Shown here piece by piece: positions 1 to 12,162 of a stretch of 64,000 bases of DNA (position 1 is its first letter; every line of letters begins with the position of its first letter). A program made the position numbers and the translations under genes. Below the pieces are notes generated by a model. The model saw nothing but the letters and a program-made list of their open reading frames with translations. It searched no databases and was not told where the DNA came from. Source of the stretch: Dimorphilus gyrociliatus (taxonomy: Eukaryota > Annelida > Polychaeta > Dinophilidae); the NCBI GenBank assembly GCA_904063045.1, contig CAJFCJ010000016.1, positions 248,001 to 312,000 of the forward strand, given 5' to 3'.

Positions 1-712
1 AAAACAACCAATTACATACTTGTCTTCATAAAAGTATCAGCCTTTGGTGCTTCGTTTGAATTTAATAATATTATTCCCGCACCATTGTTCTTCCTCTCAC
101 TAAGATCACTCTCAATTACTTTTACTTCTGACATTTTATCTTGGACTGATCCTGGATTGGAACCTTTCTCTTTATAATAATTGAATTTTACCTGTAATAA
201 TTTATAATAAAGTATGTCAAAAGAAATGTATATTCTGTTACTCTATCTCCTGGGAATAATCCACACCAGATTTCATTCGCTCGCCCCAAAGAACATTGAA
301 ACCTTAATCTGATGAATTTTAACAAACAAAATATTTAAAAAGTAGCCATAACAAGTAGTATTTAAAGCTTACATTTGTTTATCATCCACTGTTACATACT
401 TCTTTAATAGAACTCGTCTGCCAGGATGTTTGGGGCAATCATGGAAAGGTTCGCTAATAAAGTAATATTTATAATATAATCTCTTTAGACTTTATTGATA
501 TATTTATATAATCAACAGTACTTTGAAGGCATCGAAAAATCACATTTCTTGTCACTGCAGACATAGTGCAATGAAGGTTTTGACTTCTCTTTATTTGAAG
601 TAACAATTTGAAGGCACAATAAAGAAGCTGTAAAAATTAATAATTATGATAATTGAATTAGCCGCTATTATCACAGTGACTTACTATGCTTGGCGCAATA
701 CTTTTTTTCCAT
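1..712 (-). CDS. TTF2: Transcription termination factor 2 (lodestar-like), N-terminal part, cut by window edge
   Basis: Five exons can be joined in phase: 685-712, 522-627, 373-453, 242-308 and 20-191. The last ends at a GTATGT donor, so the gene continues left of the window. The product begins MEKKYCAKH and carries a compact zinc-binding block. This has a C-x2-H pair, then HYVCSDKKCDFSMPS and FHDCPKH, then a second block LRFQCSLGR...IWCGLFPGD. The same order of Cys/His residues and the RxxxxRWCG-like segment are found at the N-terminus of animal TTF2, a SWI2/SNF2-family ATPase that releases RNA polymerase II transcripts. The helicase domain is not in the window. The start is chosen because it opens the Cys-rich block and precedes a good GTAAGT donor. 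It lies head-to-head with CLASRP, about 390 bp away. Confidence 0.72.
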
Positions 713-1101
713 TTGGATGATTTACTTAAAAGATAAATCTAAAAGACCAGTAATAAAATTCTATCTATAAAGTTTTAAAAGTCTTCAGCCGTCAATAACA
801 GTTTCCGGGTGACTGTTTCCGCCGTTACCGATCATCTTTGAACAAACCGGTGAAAGTGTGGTTAACGTCCGAATTGAAACCGGTATCCCAAAACGATATC
901 GCGATGAATATATATTGACAGAAAAAAAGCAATTAAGTAAGTTATTCTGAAGGTTAGAATCTTTCATTTTAAAATAAATTTTAACAAAATAGACTAATTG
1001 TGATTTTAAATGGAAATTAAATGATTTTGTTAAGTTATATATAAAGTTGTTTGATTATCCTTATTCTATGTGATATATTTATTTCGATAGAAGAAAAAAA
1101 A
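713..1101. promoter_or_regulatory. Intergenic region between divergent TTF2 and CLASRP
   Basis: This is a 389-bp gap between two start codons pointing away from each other, so it probably holds both promoters. A 60-codon open frame on the minus strand at 785-967 is not supported by any protein resemblance. No clear TATA box or other named element stands out. Confidence 0.45.
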
Positions 1102-4101
1102 ATGTGGCACGAAGCTCGCCGGCAAGAGAGGCGCTTGAAGGGCATGATGGTTGATTATAGTCAAAGAGCCGAAAGACGGAAAGCTTATTACGATAAAATT
1201 GTATTTAAAATTGACATATAGCTCTTAGTATCAAAACTAAACGTCTTTAATTTCTAGAAATTGGAACCTAAACAATTTCTTCGGATTTTCGGAACAAACA
1301 TGAAAATTCATATAGATCAAACTGTTTATGAAAATGCAGAAAGCACTTTGTATGCAACTTACAACAATTATAGAATTATTCTATCTCTTTCATTCCTAGA
1401 GACATTTTAATATTAATCACTTTCATTACCTTTAAAGAGTTCCATGGCAAAACGATCCAAACCTCATAATAGATCGTTTTGATGTTCGCGCTCATTTAGA
1501 TTTCATTCCTGATGATCAAAATTCTGCAGATGATGGGTTTGTTTACCACCCTTTGTACTTCTCAAAGTCTCATAATTAAACAAATTTGTTAATTATTGTT
1601 AGAATTCTACCTTCCAAAGAAGCTGATGAAGAGAATAAATGTAATTATGAGAGATATAGAATTTTAGTTCAAAACGAGTTTGCTGGCGTAAACGAAGAAC
1701 AATGTCTTAAACAAATTCATATAGACGAGCAATATGGAAATACAAAAATTAAGGAAGAGAAGAAAAAGTAATTCAATATGATTTAACTAAAATTTTTTGT
1801 CAACACTGCTTCCATACCTTTAGACCAGTAGAAAAAAAAGCAGCAATTGCCTTTACCTATGAAGATTCCGAAACTGTTCCTGCACCAGTGAAAGGCGAAA
1901 AAGAAGAAGAATTTGAAGATGATGATATGGATTTAGGTATATCATACTTATATTCTACGCTTTTACAAAAATTTCATGTATCTTAATCTCACAGATATGG
2001 AAGTTGATGTAGAAAAATTATCTAAAGAACAAGTAGAGGAAATGAATAAGCATGCTATGAAATACGGAATGATTAAAAATGAATATTATCAGTAAGAGTT
2101 TACCACATATATATTGCTAATGCTATAAGAACTATTTCGAAATCAATTTAGAGCTTTATTAAAAGATAAACAAGAAGCGGAAGAAATTCGTATGGCCAAA
2201 TTACTTGAAGAGGAAAAAGCTCAATTTTCTGTAATTTCCCAAAAAATATTACGTTTCTGCAAATCACATTTATTATTAATAGGGTAGAAAAGCTAGGAAA
2301 GAAAGAAGAATATATAAAGAAAAAAGAATACGAGAAAGAGGTCGATTAAGTCCACCAAGGTATTTATATTTACAAAATTATAAGCTCTACTGCTAATTTC
2401 TGATTATTGCCATTAGTTATGCCGTTCGCGAAAGCCCAAAGCGAGAGAATAGCCGCAGAGAGTAAGATAATTAGTTTAAAATAGCTCTTTGACTCATTTA
2501 AATTTGTTTTAACTTTTGTATTAATTGTTTTAGGTCCTCAAGTTCTCGATCATCTTCTCCAGGGGAGGAGCGTATAACATTTATTACTAGTTTCGGAGGC
2601 GACAGTTCTGATGGGACAAAAGGTGTTGTTCATGGCCCTGCTATTCCTCGTCACCTGTAAGACCAATCCAAGAGCTTAAAATTATGTAATCAATTTATTG
2701 ACCGTAGGAGACAGTCGCAAAAACCATCAAATTATCGCAATAAAAGATATAAAAGATCACGATCGCGAAGTAGAAGCCGGAAACGAAACAGAAGATTTCG
2801 ACGATCTACATCAAGTAGCTCATCACAATCTAAATCCCCATATTCTTCAATTAGACAGAGTTCGCGAAGAGCCAGACGCGATTCATCTAGTTCAGTATCT
2901 TCTGACAGGTTATTTTTCATATCCATTTCTAGATCATTCTTCAATCAAAACCAATCATATATCCAATTTTAGAGATCGATCGAAGTCATCTTCAAAGTCT
3001 AAATCACCCGAAGTAAAAGTACCTATAAAAAAATATAGACGAAAAAGTCTAGAAGAAAGCGTTAGCGATAGCTCATCATCATCGGCCGATGAAGCAACAA
3101 CGAATTCAACAGTTCGCTATAGAACGTTGGTTTTCGTAAATTATTGATCTTTAATAATAAGAAATTTTTTTTTACAGAGGCCAATCTATAGCGATGCCCG
3201 GTAAAAGTCGTTCCTTGAATAAAGTCAGTAGTAAGAATCATTTGTTTTATGGAATAGCTCTCGATACTCCCATATTCGCTAACATTACTTAAAAAGCAAA
3301 ATAGGATAATATTTATTGAAAAAAATATGTAAAAATCGTAGATAGCGGCTTTTTCCCATAGATATATCCTCTTACCAAATTATTAAAGAGACTTACAGTT
3401 CTAATATTTTTTAAAGTTCTAAAGTAATATGTTTATAGTCTGTACACCTTTTATATTTTTCGTCATGTGTGTACACATGGTACTACTCATAAAAGATTAT
3501 ATGTAAATGTATATATACTGTAGTATATATTTTTAACATATAATTTTTTATGTAAATGAATCAACTGTATATTGAATTGTTCTCGCACATGATCTTATTT
3601 TTTGTTAATTTTTTTCAGAAGGCTCTCTCTCAACGAGAATTATTACAGAAACGAATGCAAGCTCAGCTTTCAAAGCATTGTTAGTAATCAGTTTGTCAGA
3701 AATTAATTAAATACTTTAATTTCATTTATATATTAGACAAAGCAGACAAGAGAGCAGAAAAAGAGCGTCACGAGCGTGAAGAGCAGGAAAGAATGGATAG
3801 AGAAGATGAACTAAGAGAATTGTCACTAATGCTGCGAAAACGAGATCGCGAAAGACGTCATAGACAAAGGGAAGACTTAGATTTTGGGGAAGATAGATCG
3901 AGCAGGTCAAGAAGCAGATCTAGATCGAAAAGTAGAAGTCGATCAAGGAGATATAGATCAAGATCAAGGTCAACTAGCAGGTCAAGAAGAACACGATATC
4001 GCTCCTATTCGCGTTCACCTAGACGAAGACGTTCGCGATCTTCTAGATCATCGAGATCGTCATCAAGATCCAATAGACGAGCAAAATTAGTTGATTATTA
4101 A
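1102..4101 (+). CDS. CLASRP: CLK4-associating SR-related protein (CLASRP/SFRS16)
   Basis: The start MWHEARRQERRLKGMMVDYS is the hallmark N-terminus of CLASRP. After the first intron (1201-1257) it continues KLEPKQFLRIFG and then VPWQNDPNLIIDRFDVRAHL, which also match the family. The middle is acidic and helical (EEEFEDDDMDL, then EKLSKEQVEEMNKHAMKYG). The C-terminal half is an arginine-serine domain ending in a long R/S alternation (about 3890-4080) and RRAKLVDY. The coiled segment KALSQRELLQKRMQAQLSKH also matches. At least ten exons are present. One intron (about 3215-3617) is long for this locus and rich in TATATA. The family is a nuclear splicing-associated protein bound by CLK kinases. 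The repetitive RS part produces long spurious open frames on both strands. Confidence 0.9.
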
Positions 4102-4440
4102 GTGAAATATTCTTGTTTAAAACTTATTAACGATTGTCTGAATGCAATATTTAACTCGTATATACTTAGAATCCCTTATTCTGGTTTTTTTTATGCTAAT
4201 CTTTTATCATTCATTTTTAAATAAATGAATTCAATAGTTGAATAATAACTGTTTTTCGCTTTAAAAAGCTCTGTTTCAGAAAATTTCTTGTAATTGTACT
4301 TGTACTGAATATCAATACAAGAGTCAGTGATACACAATGCTGGTCAGAATTATTGTAATAATGTAATAGCTTTTACAGTTAATGGATAGTTTTTATAATT
4401 AAAAGGCATGTGAAGAAAATTCCGAAGTGTCTCTTTTCAA

Positions 4441-5570
4441 TTATTTAATCTTTTGTCTGAGGGATTGCCCCTCTCCCTGAAAAGCCTTAAAATCTCTGGT
4501 ATCAGCTGCATCTTGTGAGGTTTCTTCCTTATTTCGTCGTTTGTCTCTGCTAAAGTGTAGATTATAAACATCATGATTATAATTTGGAATTCCCCTTTGC
4601 CTTCCATTTGCTGTTGTTTTTTGGGGTGCTGCCTGAGTATTTTTTTCTTTACCATCTATCCTATGTCCTTGTCCTTGAAAAGCACAGAATCCTGGATCTA
4701 GTATTTCCGATTCGGGTAAGTCATCTGTTGATTCTTCGCGAGTCTCCTCTTTCCTCTGATGCTCTTGATATCCGACTGGAGAAGCGAAATCAACGTTCAT
4801 GTCGCATTCAATGATAGACACTGCATTTCCTGGCTTAGTTTCCAATACGCAAAGTTCATATACCTTATCGTTATAATATATAGCGATGACATCTCCAGCA
4901 GTCAAACATGCGAAATGCCTGTCTAAGAGGTTTGATTCATAATATTTGTTCAATAATGTTAGTTAAGTATTGACTACATTTAAGGAAAATTTATGTAGTT
5001 GATAATCCTAATAATTTTAATTTAGACCCTGAAAATTTTCACCAAGCTAATTCCTACAGTGAATCAATGGATGTATCGCCTTATTGAAATTACATAATAT
5101 TTAAAATGAATAATTTAATTATGAATCACTCCCCTTAATACACGTTCTAACACAGCTTTGGGATTAGTTAAATCTAGAAATTCCAGGCTTTGAGGTTGAA
5201 ATTTTGCAAAAGTAGCTATTGGTAGAGAAACGTTTTCAATCTGACAGGTTTCACCCTCTTCCAAATATAGATTTTTCATCATCCAGTGAGGTACGTGCAT
5301 ATGACCCTCGTCTGCAATAAATTCAAGAACTCCGCAATGAGTCTGTCTGTCCACATTATCTTTTTTATTTGTTAATTTGAACAGCATAGGATACTGAACA
5401 TTCAATCTTGTCAGCTGATCCAAAGCCGATTGGGGTAATATGATTTTTCCTCCTTTTTCTAGGTCATCTCTCTCGATATGCATCATTGAGACCGAAAAGC
5501 ACCTATATGTTTCAGTAAATCTGATTGGATTTTGCATTTCGTCGCCAAAGAGCCGCTGAAAAGGAAACAT
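4441..5570 (-). CDS. UFD1: Ubiquitin fusion degradation protein 1
   Basis: UFD1 pairs with NPL4 as the substrate-recruiting cofactor of p97/VCP in ER-associated degradation. The first exon (about 5136-5570) encodes the double-psi barrel start: [60 protein letters not shown]. The second (4441 to about 4925) encodes [20 protein letters not shown] and [14 protein letters not shown]. Both p97-binding SHP boxes are visible near the C-terminus: [11 protein letters not shown] and [11 protein letters not shown], the latter almost at the last residue. Total length is close to the human protein (about 307 aa). The exact donor of exon 1 is uncertain: strict GT-AG joining at C/GTGTAT gives a slightly shortened linker before HFACLT. 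Confidence 0.92.
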
Positions 5571-5806
5571 GACTACAGAGTTTTTCTAAAAATTAATAAC
5601 AGCGGAACATTCACAACTGTTTAATGTATAAACTGGTAGTATCCTTAAAAAGACTGGTGAATTTTTATCTGATATTTAGTTGGGCTCTCTCCTTAGTCGA
5701 AGTATTTTGTCTTTTTCCTGATGTTTTCACTCTATTTGATGTGTTTAACAAAAATTAAATCTTAATTAGAGACTTAACATGCAATGTTAAAGTGTCGTTT
5801 ATAACA

Positions 5807-8086
5807 ATGAATTCAGCGGCAGAAGACGATTATATAATAGAGGAAGCTGAGAGAAGTATAAACATATTTTATTCTAAATCACATGAAACTTGTTTACAAA
5901 CAATTATTGTCATTAGCTCTACTTCCATCCCAGTCAACAGAGAAAGCTACAGAATATGAGACGGCAATATCTGAAGCGGGTAATATTTTTAAGTACTTTT
6001 GGAAGATATTATTTTTAAAGATGTCTTATTGGAAATTTTAGGATATGGTAGATTCCATTTAAAATTGTTACTACTATGTGGTTGGGCTGTTTCGAGTGAT
6101 GCCATAGAAGTTGTTTGTATTTCTTTTGTCTTGCCTTCAGCAACATGTGACTTTCGAATGACCGGATTTTACAAAGGATTGCTGACTGCGATCATATTCC
6201 TTGGTAAGTTGAAGTACATTTTCCGTATAAGTAATTCTGTGTAAACAGAATTGTCTGTCATCCAGGAATGTTATTTGGTGGATATATCTGGGGCGCTATA
6301 TCAGATATCTTTGGTAGGCGATCAACACTGTTAATGTCCTTACTTATCAATAGTATTGGAGGTGGAGTTTCAAGTTTATGCCAAAAATACTGGATGTTTC
6401 TTATATTCCGGTTAATTAGTGGAATAGGGTACTTAACACAGTATTCTGTATATATAAGAAATATTTCTAACTATAATGAAACTTTTAAAGGGTGGGCGGT
6501 GCTCTACCAGTAATATTTACATACTTTTGCGAATTCCAACCAAAGGCCAAGAGGGGAATAATGATATCAGTGTTAGCTACTTGCTGGATGTCGGGCAATA
6601 TTATTTCAGCAGGTTGTACATATTCATAACCATTGAAATATTCTATTTTTAATTAAAATATGACTTCTTTCAAATTAGCCCTAGCCTGGTTGATAGTTCC
6701 CTTAAAATATGGAACAACTTCAACAAGTTTTATATTCAACAGTTGGAGATTATATTTGTTAATTTGTACAATACCTTCATTCACTTCTTTATTACTTTTT
6801 ATAAGAATGCCAGAAAGTCCTAAATTTATCATGCAGGTAAAGAGAATATAGTTAATTATCTATTTTCTATTACAAATAACAATTTCTCTCTATTATGATC
6901 ATTAGAAAGGAGATGAAATAAAAGCTTTAGCTATTTTTCAAGAAATATTCAAATCAAATTACTCTACAAAAAACTATAGCGACTATCCGGTAAACTTTCA
7001 TTCTACTTACTTTTTTCGTTTTGCTATTGTAGCGATACTTAATTATTAACTGTATTATTAACAGATAAAATCATTAAATATAAAACCATCAAGGAGTTTG
7101 TCCGGAGGCAGACAAGTAGCAGTTAAAATATTCCAACACACTTCTAACTTATGGCGAGGAGGTCTAATAAGACGAAGTTTAGTACTGACAAATATATATG
7201 CAACCTTTTCTTTTGGGTATATGTATATCTATAGGATGCGATAGAAAACGTCCACAAATGTATGGTTTTACCCTAACCCTAACCTAACCTTTAGAAGGAT
7301 TCAAATATCTCATTTGTGGACGTTTTCTGTCGACCCCATTTCTAAATATATCTAAATATAAAAACTTAAATTTAACATAGCTTCTATGGACTTTGGATGT
7401 GGTTTCCAGAAATTTTCAACAAAATGGAAAAGTACGGTGGAACCGTTTGCTCAATTTCACATGGAAATTCTACAGTGAATGAAACGCAGAGTTTTTGTGA
7501 TCCTATATCTAAATCTATCTATTGGGAGGGATTAGTAGTTGCTGCTGCTAATCTTCCAGGCAATATTTTCACAATATTTTTCATAGAAAAAGTTGGTAGA
7601 AGGTGGCTTTTATGTAAGAATAATGTCTTTTTTAATTGTGAATTCATTAACCTATTTTAAATATTACTATTATAGCTGCCAGTATGGTAGCATCAGGCTT
7701 ATCTGCCTTTGCAATCCTTGGAATGAAAACCAGACTTCATAACATTCTACTGTCATGCTTATTTAGTTGTATAAGCGTTGTAGGATGGAATGCATTGGAT
7801 GTTCTCAATCCAGAGCTATACCCGACAGAATTAAGGTTTTTTTTTAGTTTTGTTTCTACGTTATGAGTAGGAAAGTTTCAAGTTTATTTCGTATATGAAC
7901 AGATCAACTGCAACAGGATTTTTTAGCGGCGTTGGGAGACTGGCAACAATTGCAGCCAATCTTTCATTTGGACTGCTGGTTGACATCCATTGTGCTATTC
8001 CTTTAATTCTTGTCTCAGGTTTGCTGGTTTTTGGAGGACTCTCTTCTCTACTGTTACCTGAAACGAGAAATGTTGATCTGCACTAA
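5807..8086 (+). CDS. SV2-like major facilitator superfamily transporter
   Basis: The spliced product is a 12-helix MFS protein in at least nine exons. It starts MNSAAEDDYIIEEA, then GRFHLKLLLLCGWAVSSDA with ISFVLPSATCDF, an SV2-type first helix. The signature loop between helices 2 and 3 is IWGAISDIFGRRSTLL. VGGALPVIFTYFCEFQPKAK and LAWLIVPL follow SV2A-C rather than SVOP. The second half has FYGLWMWFPEIF, a short luminal loop with N-glycosylation sequons (NSTVNET), FIEKVGRRWLL, NPELYPTELR and LLPETRN. The large luminal domain of vertebrate SV2 is absent. Substrate is unknown; SV2 proteins sit in synaptic or secretory vesicles. The intron before FYGLWMW (about 7217-7380) is enlarged by a hairpin repeat listed separately. 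Confidence 0.78.
7239..7332. repeat. Inverted repeat with telomere-type repeats in its loop, inside an SV2-like intron
   Basis: An 18-base arm AGAAAACGTCCACAAATG (7243-7260) is repeated perfectly in inverted form at 7311-7328. A less perfect extension (cga on both sides) runs out to about 7239 and 7332. The 50-base loop contains CCCTAACCCTAACCTAACC at 7271-7289, which is two full CCCTAA units plus shorter variants, the animal telomere repeat. The host intron is about 165 nt, roughly three times the usual size here, so this looks like an insertion. It could be a foldback or MITE-like element, or a double-strand break healed with telomeric DNA. Confidence 0.75.
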
Positions 8087-8790
8087 TAATAAATGTTATA
8101 TATTTTCATAAATAATGAGGAAAAAACTTGAAGAAAATACTATTTGTATTGATATTAATATTCGAAATAATTCATATATCCAAGTGATGTAATTTCAGCA
8201 ATACTACACTTCTAGAAATAATAAATTGATTATGATTGCATTTTTACTCTCAAGAGTTAATGCTTTTTCTCAAATTTTCCGACTGTTTCTTGTCTTTTCT
8301 CATATTCTATTATATTTAATTGTCAAACTGAATTAGCTTTTTTTTTGGCTGACAAATGTCAGGTATTTGTATAAAATCGCCTGATAAAAAGCAATCGGCC
8401 TACGGCAAGTCTACTGCAATCACAATACTGTTGAGGACTTAATTCTGCTTTGTAGTGAACATGAAATCAATTTAGCCAGTTAATATCTATTTGAGAGTAC
8501 TCTAAAGTTATCGGAATGTAAAGTGTGGTTATATTACATTATTAATCATTCTCTGAAATTCAACATTTTAGTGAGTTTTTTTTATAAATAATAGAGTTTC
8601 TGGGAAGATTCCCTGACCATATATATTTCTTTTTTCTGAAAAGATATGTAGAAAATCCCCTTCCAGAATTTCGATGGAAAATTAAAGTCCAAGCTGATGT
8701 AGATCATTTTGAATTTGAGCTTGACTGGCAGCATATTCTGTTCTATTAGCATTGATTGAATAGTAGGTGAAGTTCTTTAAGCAAAAACTA
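8087..8790. other. Gene-free stretch between convergent SV2-like and CARD genes
   Basis: This 704-bp AT-rich region lies between the 3' ends of two convergent genes. AATAAT/ATAAAT-type sequences suited to polyadenylation are present on both sides. No exon, RNA gene or repeat was recognised. Confidence 0.4.
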
Positions 8791-9177
8791 CTACCTAGCC
8801 TTTGGAAAACTATCAACCAGTTCCTGTGCAAGAGTACCTTGTTTATCTGTCCGAAGGCATTCTACAAATGCAGGAAAATGGTTACTATTCCGCATGAGAA
8901 AGCTTAGCAATTCATTAGCTTTTCCTAATCTACTAGGTTTATTCTGAAAATTGAAATATATCAAATGAAATGATCGAAAACTTTGTAATTTGAAATACAG
9001 TCTAACCTCAATCTCCTCTTTTTGACCCAAGGTAATAATCTCTTTTGCTAATAGTAAATTAAGAACTGATCGACCTGAAAATTCCAATCTTTCACAGACA
9101 TTTGAATAGTTATTTTTTAATATTATTTTATAAATTTCTTGAGCTGTATTAGGATGGTTTACGTCAATAAAGTTCAT
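8791..9177 (-). CDS. Small CARD-domain protein
   Basis: Two exons (9007-9177 and 8791-8943) flank a 63-nt intron (8944-9006, GTTAGA...TTTTCAG) that keeps the frame and has no stop. The spliced protein is about 107 aa. It contains VCERLEFSGRSVLNLLLAKE, ITLGQKEEIENK, then RLGKANELLSFLMR, FPAFVECLRTDKQGTLAQEL. This follows the CARD pattern, an acidic second-third helix segment before R-x-x-K-x-x-x-L-L-x-x-L and F-x-x-F-x-x-x-L-x-x-x-x-x-x-x-L-A-x-x-L. The protein is nearly all CARD, so it would act as an adaptor or decoy in apoptotic or immune signalling, as CRADD or CARD-only proteins do (inference). An upstream open frame (9188-9382, same strand, ends in TAA before this start) may be leader sequence. 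It is head-to-head with MOSPD2, about 180 bp away. Confidence 0.68.
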   Translation of the reverse strand: MNFIDVNHPNTAQEIYKIILKNNYSNVCERLEFSGRSVLNLLLAKEIITLGQKEEIEVRLYFKLQSFRSFHLIYFNFQNKPSRLGKANELLSFLMRNSNHFPAFVECLRTDKQGTLAQELVDSFPKAR

Positions 9178-9359
9178 AACTTTTCCCTTAATTTACTTTC
9201 AACTGGAAGGTCTTTTTCTTTGCGCATGCGCTAAGCAGCTGAGATTTCACTTTAGGAATATTAACTGGTAACACACCAGTTTTAGGATTACCCATCGTAT
9301 GACTTCGAACAAAATATGTTTTAATTAGAAAATTTAACAGTGTTGCGCAATAACTGCAA

Positions 9360-11595
9360 ATGTCCGCATTCGTTTTAGACAATAGGGAGGAGAAGCTTAG
9401 ATTGATTCGAAAAGAATTTGAAAAATCATTATTAAACGGTAAAATTTATTTAAATGAAATAATTCTAGTTCATAGTCCAAGTTACTTTTAAGTAACCCGA
9501 CACAATGTATCAAAGTAATGGATAATCATACAGCACATGAAAGAAATACCTCTAATAAATGATATTAATTGCGCCATTAAAACATTTTTCAGTGTTAGAA
9601 AAATATTAATTTTCTTTGTCTCTGTTTCGAAATTGCAGCTAATATAGTTCTAATAAATGCGAAATATCCTTTTAAGCATAGCCTACATTCTTAAATACTC
9701 TTTGTATAATTTTTAATTTATTAAGGATAAATTAACTTATTATTTAACAGCATCAACTAAAGAAGAATACGATGAAATTGATATTGAACAATTTCGTACG
9801 AACGATGATCTTGTAGAAGCGTTTCTCCTTAGTAGAAAAGGAAGTGTAGAAGCTACAGCAAAACTAATCAAAGTTGTATTCAAATGGAGGAAAAGCATTC
9901 AATTGCATAGTATATATTCAATTTTATACTTGTATTTTTAAAACTATTAAACTTCAACTTTTCTTTAAGAATTGAACGATGATAGTTTTCCAATTGAAGC
10001 TCATGAATTGGGTGGTCTCTTCTATCATAGTCAAGACAAAAATGGCAATAAAATACGTAAAGAATCTTAATATAACTGAACTAGTTTGCATATTAAAATT
10101 GTATATATTAAAGTTAATTTTAGAGTTTGTCAAATGAAGAAAGATCCAAAAAAAACAGAATTAGTAAAAAAATTCGTTGCATATTGGATAATGAAACATT
10201 ACAAACTTTATCCAACACGTAAGGTTGTTTGTTTAATGGATATGACTAACACTGGAATTTCGAATATGGTTGTATTCACTTTTCTTAAAGTTTCTAATAA
10301 ATCATTTTCTTTTTTTAAACATTGAATTTTAGGATTTGGATTTGATAAAATTTATTGTCACTTGCTTTATTCAATACTTTCCAGCTTATTTAGGTATTTA
10401 TTTTAGAGATATCTTCTACTTTTATCATCTAATTCGTATTCATGCAATTTCTTTTTATAGCTTATTTATTGATATTTGATATGCCTTGGCTGTTTAATGG
10501 TAAGATATTTTTCATATAAAATCGATAATTTAATAACAATGTATATTTCATTTTTCATAGCAATTTGGCAGGTTATTCGTAAAATTCTATCCGAAGAAGA
10601 AAGGAAATTTGTAATTTTTGTCACAAAATCAAATATAAAAAATTATATTGATGAAGATCACTTATTTTCTCATATGGGAGGAAATGATACTTTTGAATAT
10701 AAATACGAAAGACCTCTTCAAACTCCTAAAAGAGAGATGTCATTTTCTAGTGTTAAAGATAGCAGTGTACGTTTTATAAAAGTTGCAAATTTCTTTATCA
10801 TAAAATTTAAAATTTCAGACTCAAGAGAGCAGTAGTTTCAAGAAATTTTTGACCTCTAAAGAAAGTCTTAATAGTCCGTTAATTGAAAATGGAGGGGTCC
10901 TCAAACCAAAAAGACTCTTTTCTGGTGATATAGCTACAATTACTCCCTCAACTGACCTTGTATTTGAACAGACCTCAAAGTCTTATACAAGGCAAAGTAT
11001 AGAAATCATAGCTCATTCAAAACCGATCGCGTTTAAGGTCAAAACAACCAATCCATCGGCCTTTAAAGTTAAACCCAGTAGTGGGATCACAAGTTCACAA
11101 TTTCAAATTGAAATATTCGCCTGTGACGGAATAACTAAAAATATTATTGAAACAAGTCGATTTTTAGTTATGATTCAGTCAATTGATGAAGACATTACAA
11201 GTGTTAACCAAGTAACTCATTGGAGAGACAATGACAAATATAAGTAGGTGTTTCGTAAATATTGCAGATATATCTTTATCTTTATTCCATAACTGTGCTG
11301 TAGGTACATGGAGAAACAACTGAAATGTAAGATATTGAAGCCAAAGTATTCCAAACCTGCTACTTTGGAATATCTACAAAGAGAGATCGAAGGTTTAAAA
11401 ACAGAGCAATTAAGATTAAAAGCAGATTTGAAGAAATTTACTAGCTTTCGACAAAGAATTCTTAATAGTATATATGGCCTTTTCTTGACAATATTCTGCT
11501 TATATTTACTGCAATGTTTTCGGCTAACATTATCGCCAATTTCTGATCACATTCTTGACTTGTTTTTCAACACTTCTTTTTGGAAGATGGAGTAA
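9360..11595 (+). CDS. MOSPD2: Motile sperm domain-containing protein 2 (CRAL-TRIO + MSP, tail-anchored)
   Basis: At least eight exons. The first encodes MSAFVLDNREEKLRLIRKEF. A CRAL-TRIO region follows: DLVEAFLLSRKGSVEATAK, FKWRKSI, ELGGLFYHSQDKNGNKI, RKVVCLMDMTNTGISNM, FIQYFPAYL, LLIFDMPWLFN and EEERKFVIFVTKSN with YIDEDHL. From about 10950 the MSP (VAP-like) domain reads PSTDLVFEQTSK, IAFKVKTTNPSAFKVKPSSG and FQIEIFACDG. The last exon has a coiled segment (LQREIEGLKTEQLRLKADLK) and a terminal hydrophobic helix (IYGLFLTIFCLYLLQCF), so the protein is tail-anchored. In vertebrates MOSPD2 sits in the ER membrane and binds FFAT motifs at membrane contact sites. Domain order and length fit the family. 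Confidence 0.88.
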
Positions 11596-11743
11596 CTTTT
11601 ATTCCAAAACATTTTTCTACAATTTATTTATTACAAGCAGTTGAATTGGAATAGTTTCAATTTTCATTTAAGAAATTGAATAACCAATATATTGAAATTA
11701 CGAGTTTACAGATTTAATTAAAAAAATAATTGAAATAAAATTA

Positions 11744-12120
11744 TCAAATTCTATTTAATTTCGTTACAATTAATACCCTTAAAGTTTGGTCAAAAGCAGT
11801 ACAAACGCACAATCCACATTTGTCTGGACTCCAATCAAAACCAGATATAGGTTGCGTAGACATGACAGTATTTTGAAGTAAACTCAAATTTCCAGCTACA
11901 CCTTCTTCAACTCCTTCCGAATCTTCTTGAACTCGTTTTCCAGGATAATTACTGTAGGATATAATTAGTTTACTGTTGATGGAAAAATCTTTAAAAACTT
12001 ACTATTTCCATAGATGAAGAGATCCAGAACCACCCAATGTCATGAAAATATCTCTATTTTGCGGTAGATGTTTTCCCAACCAAACAGTTGATTTATGAGA
12101 CTGGAAATATAAAAACAGGC

Positions 12121-12162
<42 letters not shown>

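Noticed and set aside
785-967. 60-codon minus-strand frame between TTF2 and CLASRP
   Set aside because: It lies in the shared upstream region, is upstream of a better TTF2 start, and resembles no protein.
2732-2944. Minus-strand frame antisense to the CLASRP RS region
   Set aside because: Arginine-serine repeats give open frames on the opposite strand; the sense frame has the family signature.
9188-9382. 64-codon frame upstream of the CARD gene
   Set aside because: It ends in TAA before the CARD start, cannot be joined with a sensible intron, and overlaps the first bases of MOSPD2 on the other strand. Treated as possible leader sequence.
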